A stretch of 25,192 bases of DNA from a virus. Shown here one piece after another: positions 21,339 through 25,192 of the stretch; the stretch's first letter is position 1; each line of letters starts with the position of its first letter. The translations under genes were made by a program, and so were the position numbers. Where the stretch lies: the IMG/VR virus record IMGVR_UViG_3300022902_000417, positions 1 through 25,192 of that record, one strand, 5' to 3'. Below the pieces are notes generated by a model. That model saw only the letters and a program-made list of their open reading frames with translations, was not told where the DNA came from and did not search any database.

Positions 21339-23987
21339 TTATTTTACCGGTTTATTCCTGTATATAATAGAAATATCATTTATTTCAAAATCCGACCCAG
21401 CTGACGATGACAAGTGTAACTGAAAGCTATATATATTATTAGCCTCTGACATTATAGTTGGCTTTAATTCTGCATGATGCCATACTGTCAAGTCAGTTTT
21501 ATTTAACAACGGAGATGTATCCGATGATCCGCTAGGAGTCCCATCAGCATTTGTTTGTAAAAAATTATAATATGTGTTACTGTCTCCATTAATACTATAT
21601 TTAAGAACTAATGCGCTTGCGTCCCCCTTATAAGAAATACGAACTCTATACACTTTCTTTCTTTGAGCGGGTTGTCCAAAATCTATATCTTTTGTAATAA
21701 TTTTAAAATTAGTAGTCGATGCATCAGGCGTAGAATCCCATTTGAGAATATTATTACTGTTATCTGCAAATACTAAATCGTTATTCCAATCTACAATAAA
21801 ATTCGTTAACTTCTCATCAGGTATAAACGTGTCGTCTTGTGCTTTTACCCAAGATCGTGTAACCATATCGTATAAATACGCAGTCCCAGTCCCTCCCTGG
21901 TTGCTACAGTCTTCAACGACAATCAACTGCCTTTTCTTTGGAATATATCCTATCATTGGTGTAAGATTGGCGAATGATTGCCAAGTAGTATCACTAATTA
22001 CTTTCTTACCATTTTTTTCAAGTAAATTCGTAACAGATTGACCATCGTATAAATAACATCCTACATCATTAACCCACGCAACTCCAAAATCAGTTTTAGC
22101 TACAGCGGCTGGGTTCTTTACTCCCATAAATTTATATGTATCTTCTAAGAATTCAATATTCTGAGATATATTAATTATATACATTGTTTTTTCTTTAAAC
22201 TGTAATATTCTATCAGCATAAGTCTCTAAATGCACTATATTTTCACCATCTCTTACTGCTACCTCGAGCCTGTTAGAAGTAGGGAAAGTATCAAATTTAT
22301 TCGGAACAGACTTAAAAATAGCGTCACCCATAAGCTTTATAATGCCTTTTTCATCTTTCCTCCTTACTCCACCTACATAAACCGTACGACCAGAAACGCA
22401 AGCCGTAGCATATGAAATGTTTGTTAAGCTAGATTCATCTGGACTAAATCCATTTATAGATTGATAAGTATCAGGGTTCATTTCAAATGAGCTAATAATC
22501 GCTGTTTTTAAATCTCCATTTCCATACTCTTGCCATTCTCCATAATCATCAGTGTTTAACTTTGATCTAATGCCCCTGTTAAAGTCTATATCGGCAAGTA
22601 GCCTCCAGTCATCGTCAGTATCTTCTATTCTACAATAGACTCTACCTCCAGTAACTCTTTTCCTACTTGTTGTCCAAGTTGTAGGGTCTTGCATATAAAC
22701 CTGTAAAGTCAGCTTATCTCCATCAGTGACAGTAAACTGAGACCCAGATACGTCTCCCTGGTTATACAATAAAGACTCTTGGTGCCCATCATAGATAAAA
22801 GTAGAAGCACAAGTGTACGTAGCACCAGTCCACGTACTAGACTCTGAACCTGTAACCCCCGGGGACAATACACTAAGATTAAATCCAATATCATCTACGC
22901 CTGGGTCGCCAGTTGAGTTATTAAAATACGATGGAGAGGCTAAGTCGTTGTCTTCTGTGTACCAAGAATCATAAAATTTTAAGAAATTATTAGCCTCGCC
23001 AGCCCAAACTACAACAGAATTGTCGCTGGGAGCAAATGATCCCGAACTTGTCGACGTAAATCCTCCTCCGCTATAAGTTACTGAAGCGTTTCTTACCTTA
23101 CCAGAGGTTACCCCCCTATTATAGACTCCATCTAAGGTTCCTCCAGTTATAGCCGCATTTGAGTCTGAAGTTGCACTACCACTACCATCTCCAACATACT
23201 CAATACTGAGCTTATGCTCAGGCACTCCTTCAAAAAACTCTGTTTTTATATACCCAAGCCACTTAGTAGAATTAGTAGTCCCGTGGTTACCATCTGTCAT
23301 TCTCAAGGCTCCATCCATATAATAAAAAACAGGCTTTACACTACCAGTAGTCCCTAAATCCATATTGTCTACTCCCCACGCCGAATTGCTATTACTATAA
23401 ATATCAATAGTAGCGCTGGTATCTGAGTCTCCTAAGCACAAATAAGAGTCACCAGTGTCTGGAAAGTTTCCAATATAATAAGAATCATTATCTGAATCAT
23501 CAAATGTTGCACTGCTAGTATCTGTCGCGTTTCCAGAAACATCCACTACTTCACCAGTTCCACTTAGTAACGACGATACGGTTAATGTATTAGCATCGTT
23601 AGATGTAATAACAGCGGAAGATTTATCTGTTATATTATACACAGTGGCTCCGACAAGACCATTAACAGGCCATGTACTAGAGCTATCCGTTAAAACCGTA
23701 GAGCTGTCTGTAGACGTGTGGGTTCCACTAAGATGATCTTCAGGTACATGCCCACCTTTTCTATCAGCACTAAACATAAACAATCCATACCCAGCTGTAA
23801 TTTCACCAGATGGACTTGAGGTATCAGATGCATGAGAAGCTGTCCCTCCAATGGTAACAATTTTGCCAATATTGTCTACAGCAGCGTCCTGTATTTCTGC
23901 GAACTCATTATCATCAATATCTCTTGGATCAGAGTTTTCATTAAGGCCACCATGAAACTGATCTATTTTCCAAATCTGCTTAGGCAT
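21339..23987 (-). CDS. Large tail/stabilisation-type virion protein (882 aa)
   Basis: An 882-residue, almost entirely beta-rich, acidic protein. The opening MPKQIWKIDQFHGGLNENSD resembles the start of large virion proteins in many uncultured phages: a Trp/Phe-rich strand, then 'GGLNxNSDP'. Residues about 60-450 are Ser/Thr/Gly/Asp-rich and look like inserted carbohydrate-binding or Ig-like domains. The C-terminal ~320 residues have beta-propeller-like blades (YADRILQFKEKTMYIINIS, DFGVAWVNDVGCYLYDG, DWNNDLVFADNSNNILKWDS), as in tail-tube or P22 gp10-type stabilisation proteins. The ATG is certain by family resemblance but has no SD and lies only six bases from the promoter-like element. It is probably the first gene of that transcript. 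Confidence 0.68.
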   Translation of the reverse strand: MPKQIWKIDQFHGGLNENSDPRDIDDNEFAEIQDAAVDNIGKIVTIGGTASHASDTSSPSGEITAGYGLFMFSADRKGGHVPEDHLSGTHTSTDSSTVLTDSSSTWPVNGLVGATVYNITDKSSAVITSNDANTLTVSSLLSGTGEVVDVSGNATDTSSATFDDSDNDSYYIGNFPDTGDSYLCLGDSDTSATIDIYSNSNSAWGVDNMDLGTTGSVKPVFYYMDGALRMTDGNHGTTNSTKWLGYIKTEFFEGVPEHKLSIEYVGDGSGSATSDSNAAITGGTLDGVYNRGVTSGKVRNASVTYSGGGFTSTSSGSFAPSDNSVVVWAGEANNFLKFYDSWYTEDNDLASPSYFNNSTGDPGVDDIGFNLSVLSPGVTGSESSTWTGATYTCASTFIYDGHQESLLYNQGDVSGSQFTVTDGDKLTLQVYMQDPTTWTTSRKRVTGGRVYCRIEDTDDDWRLLADIDFNRGIRSKLNTDDYGEWQEYGNGDLKTAIISSFEMNPDTYQSINGFSPDESSLTNISYATACVSGRTVYVGGVRRKDEKGIIKLMGDAIFKSVPNKFDTFPTSNRLEVAVRDGENIVHLETYADRILQFKEKTMYIINISQNIEFLEDTYKFMGVKNPAAVAKTDFGVAWVNDVGCYLYDGQSVTNLLEKNGKKVISDTTWQSFANLTPMIGYIPKKRQLIVVEDCSNQGGTGTAYLYDMVTRSWVKAQDDTFIPDEKLTNFIVDWNNDLVFADNSNNILKWDSTPDASTTNFKIITKDIDFGQPAQRKKVYRVRISYKGDASALVLKYSINGDSNTYYNFLQTNADGTPSGSSDTSPLLNKTDLTVWHHAELKPTIMSEANNIYSFQLHLSSSAGSDFEINDISIIYRNKPVK

Positions 23988-23993
23988 ACAACT

Positions 23994-24042
23994 CTATAAT
24001 ACCTTTATTTGGAGGTATTTACTATGTAAATAGAGCTTTTAT
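23994..24042 (-). promoter_or_regulatory. Copy 2 of the 49-bp repeated promoter-like element, upstream of the virion genes
   Basis: Read on the minus strand it matches 1893-1941 at 44 of 49 positions, including the blocks ACATAGTAAATA (24027-24016) and AAATAAAGGTATTATAG (24010-23994). In this copy the upstream block lies in a perfect 7-bp hairpin with a three-base loop (TATTTAC-ATA-GTAAATA, 24032-24016), and ATACCT/AGGTAT forms a further inverted repeat. It ends six bases before the ATG of the 882-codon gene. If TATTATAG acts as a -10-like box, transcription would start at or close to the start codon, giving a leaderless or nearly leaderless message (inference). Confidence 0.65.
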
Positions 24043-24111
24043 TGTAAATATAAGTATAACTATAACTTTTGTATAAAAACTCTTTATTTAAAGTATTTTT
24101 CATAATATTAA

Positions 24112-24351
24112 TTAAAATATCCTCCATTTAATATTAATTAAAGCTTTTAATATATCTAAAGACTCTTTCATTATATCTTCTTTTTCTTTTTTAGTTATCT
24201 CACCGTCTTTATAAGATTCTTCTAATTTATTAGCTACGTCTTTAACTTCTTTTATTAGTTTTTTATACTTACTAGATACTAACGTTACATAAGTAGCTAA
24301 TAATATACCTACTAAATAAAAGAAATTAGACCAATTTAAAAAATCTAACAT
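24112..24351 (-). CDS. Small membrane protein with cytoplasmic coiled coil (79 aa)
   Basis: A 79-residue protein with one N-terminal transmembrane segment (residues 9-27, SNFFYLVGILLATYVTLVSS), then a basic stop-transfer K-Y-K-K and a charged amphipathic helix (EVKDVANKLEESYKDGEITK, IMKESLDILKALINI). GAGAGG lies about ten bases before the ATG. The N-out, helix-in layout and neighbourhood (an XhlA-like gene and another membrane gene) suggest holin, spanin-like or lysis-timing function, but no diagnostic motif is present. It is the last gene before the promoter-like element. Confidence 0.6.
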   Translation of the reverse strand: MLDFLNWSNFFYLVGILLATYVTLVSSKYKKLIKEVKDVANKLEESYKDGEITKKEKEDIMKESLDILKALINIKWRIF

Positions 24352-24368
24352 ATTTACTACACCTCTCT

Positions 24369-24452
24369 TTATCTTATTTTTATTATTGCACTATGAGATA
24401 CTGTCCACCAACCTTCACATATCTCTATAATTAAAATAGTGTTATTTACCAT
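24369..24452 (-). CDS. Very small hypothetical protein (27 aa)
   Basis: ATG 24452 has an unusually strong ribosome site, GGGGAGG, four bases upstream. The 27-codon frame encodes a hydrophobic start (MVNNTILIIEICEGWWTV) and a basic tail, ending at TAA 24371-24369. It overlaps the end of the probably frameshifted gene upstream by 11 bases. The strong SD is the main support; the peptide is too short to classify and could be a translation-coupling leader for the next gene. Confidence 0.4.
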   Translation of the reverse strand: MVNNTILIIEICEGWWTVSHSAIIKIR

Positions 24453-24580
24453 TCATCCTCCCCTTAATATAACTAATGTCATCTGTTATATCATTCATTT
24501 CACTAATAACCTTTTCGTGGCGTCTATCTGCTGATTCTGAGAGACTGTCCTACAAATAAACCGACTATGTTTTTTATCAT
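24442..24580 (-). pseudogene. Probably frameshifted small coiled-coil gene (about 45 aa if restored)
   Basis: ATG 24580 overlaps the stop of the preceding gene as ATGA, the usual coupling signal, and encodes MIKNIVGLFVGQSL... but stops after 18 codons. In the +1 frame, entered near the GTAGGACAG sequence, the reading continues as D-S-L-S-E-S-A-D-R-R-H-E-K-V... ending YIKGRMNGK at TAA 24444-24442. Removing one G from GTAGGAC would give a single intact 45-residue protein with a coiled-coil C-terminus. The causes could be a real inactivating insertion, an assembly or sequencing error, or programmed frameshifting. Confidence 0.5.
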
Positions 24581-24828
24581 TTTAGCCCCTTAAATAGCCA
24601 TGCAATAAATCCTGTAAATACTATACTTAATACACCACCAACCGCAGAAATAGCTGATAGCATATTCTCATTTTTTCTAACTCGTCCATTCTGAGTTTTT
24701 AAAAGTTCTTTAATTTCTGAAAGCGTCTCTTTTATATTCGATATGTTTGAATTTTGTTCAGCGTTCATTACTGTTAATTCTTCGAGCCGAGAGTCCATTC
24801 TATCCCTGTAATCGTTTACGTTTTTCAT
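24577..24828 (-). CDS. XhlA-like holin/haemolysin candidate (83 aa)
   Basis: The N-terminal ~50 residues form a charged coiled coil (YRDRMDSRLEELTVMNAEQN, NIKETLSEIKELLKTQ). A C-terminal transmembrane helix (SAVGGVLSIVFTGFIAWLF) and a basic G-L-K end follow. This 'coiled coil, N-E-N-x-L linker, single TM at the C-terminus' plan is that of XhlA-type proteins, which help holin/endolysin lysis. I chose ATG 24828 because it overlaps the upstream stop as ATGA; ATG 24843 would add five residues. The next frame starts on its stop with another ATGA. Confidence 0.62.
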   Translation of the reverse strand: MKNVNDYRDRMDSRLEELTVMNAEQNSNISNIKETLSEIKELLKTQNGRVRKNENMLSAISAVGGVLSIVFTGFIAWLFKGLK

Positions 24829-25192
24829 CTTAATCCCAAACATAGTAATACCACACCAAATGCGAACAATCCCCAGATTCCTTTACCTGTAACCCAAGGT
24901 ATGTTCATTCCTAAAATATGCCACTTAAAGCTCGATTTCTTGTATATACTACCAGAGCATACATAATTAAGTGCCATTTCGTAAAAGCAAGTTCCTATAA
25001 ACCACCCACCTGCACCTAATAAAAACATCTTCATAAATGGAACTTCTAAAAAGAAAGCAAGTACAACCGCACCCCAGATACCTACATTCTCAAGTATCCG
25101 CCAAGCGTGATAGTCCATAAGGGCATCTTTTCTGTAAGAACCACTAATGAGCTTGTTGGTATTACGCCTTTCACCAGCCCATGTATAACCCT
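24825..25192 (-). CDS. Membrane protein, N-terminus beyond window edge (at least 122 aa)
   Basis: The frame is open from the right edge to TGA 24825-24827. An internal ATG at 25118 gives 97 residues, but the 24 codons before it (start GYTWAGERRNTNKLISGSYR) read like natural protein and that ATG has no SD, so the gene probably begins outside the window. Two hydrophobic segments follow the M-D-Y-H-A-W-R region (IWGAVVLAFFLEVPFM and MFLLGAGGWFIGTCFYEMAL) and a third is at the C-terminus (GIWGLFAFGVVLLCLGL). A membrane protein next to an XhlA-like gene may be part of a lysis cluster. No family is recognised. Confidence 0.65.
   Translation of the reverse strand, partial: GYTWAGERRNTNKLISGSYRKDALMDYHAWRILENVGIWGAVVLAFFLEVPFMKMFLLGAGGWFIGTCFYEMALNYVCSGSIYKKSSFKWHILGMNIPWVTGKGIWGLFAFGVVLLCLGLR

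Noticed and set aside
24005-24103. Minus-strand 32-codon frame between the 79-residue gene and the 882-residue gene
   Set aside because: No SD, Tyr/Ser/Asn-rich low-complexity peptide, and it runs through the repeated promoter-like element; better explained as non-coding.
24043-24111. Terminator after the 79-residue gene
   Set aside because: A small CTTTA-AA-TAAAG inverted repeat followed by a short T-run is present on the minus strand, but the two-base loop and five A/T-rich pairs are too weak to call.

Overview
The window is A+T-rich tailed-bacteriophage DNA: densely packed, mostly short overlapping genes with almost no intergenic space, a bacterial-type DnaB replicative helicase, a RuvC-type resolvase, an orphan adenine methylase, and a long block of virion genes. 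Host and taxonomy cannot be read directly. The DnaB-type helicase and the Shine-Dalgarno (SD) sequences point to a bacterial host. No terminase, portal or major capsid gene is present; they presumably lie beyond the right edge, upstream in the minus-strand block.

Left arm (1-6064, plus strand). It opens with the tail of a gene, then about nine small overlapping genes of unknown function, including a 29-residue single-span membrane peptide and a 46-residue coiled coil. After a 149-base gap carrying a candidate promoter come the DNA-metabolism genes: DUF932 protein, D12-class N6-adenine methyltransferase, DnaB-like helicase, CxxC/CxxC zinc protein and RuvC-like resolvase. Next is a long stem-loop (5765-5855), then a 58-codon gene starting with GTG.

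Right arm (6061-25192, minus strand, read right to left). A small membrane/lysis-like cluster (a multi-span protein cut by the window edge, an XhlA-like holin candidate, a probably frameshifted small gene, two small peptides) leads to a second promoter-like site. Then follow an 882-residue tail/stabilisation-type protein, an 86-residue protein, a 472-residue protein with a lysozyme-like region, a cupin-like protein, two helical inner-virion candidates, a 2820-residue giant and a 910-residue large virion protein. The two arms meet tail to tail and share the four bases TTAA, with no terminator between them.

Main discovery. The 2820-residue protein contains, in the right order and spacing, signatures of a single-chain double-psi-beta-barrel (DPBB) RNA polymerase of the QDE-1/RDR/YonO/crAss-like virion polymerase class: two lysines (K1577, K1606), an R-x-R-P element (1899-1902), a three-aspartate metal motif DYDAD (1936-1940, with Ala where Gly is usual) and a downstream AIGVVQNIP element. 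Independently, a 49-base element identical at 44 positions occurs exactly twice by eye: upstream of the DNA-metabolism genes on the plus strand (1893-1941) and upstream of the 882-residue virion gene on the minus strand (23994-24042). I infer that these are phage-specific promoters, possibly read by this polymerase, which would be packaged and ejected with the genome. A structured RNA candidate carrying an anti-SD-like segment sits at the end of the left arm. All family assignments are by eye from sequence motifs; no database search was possible.
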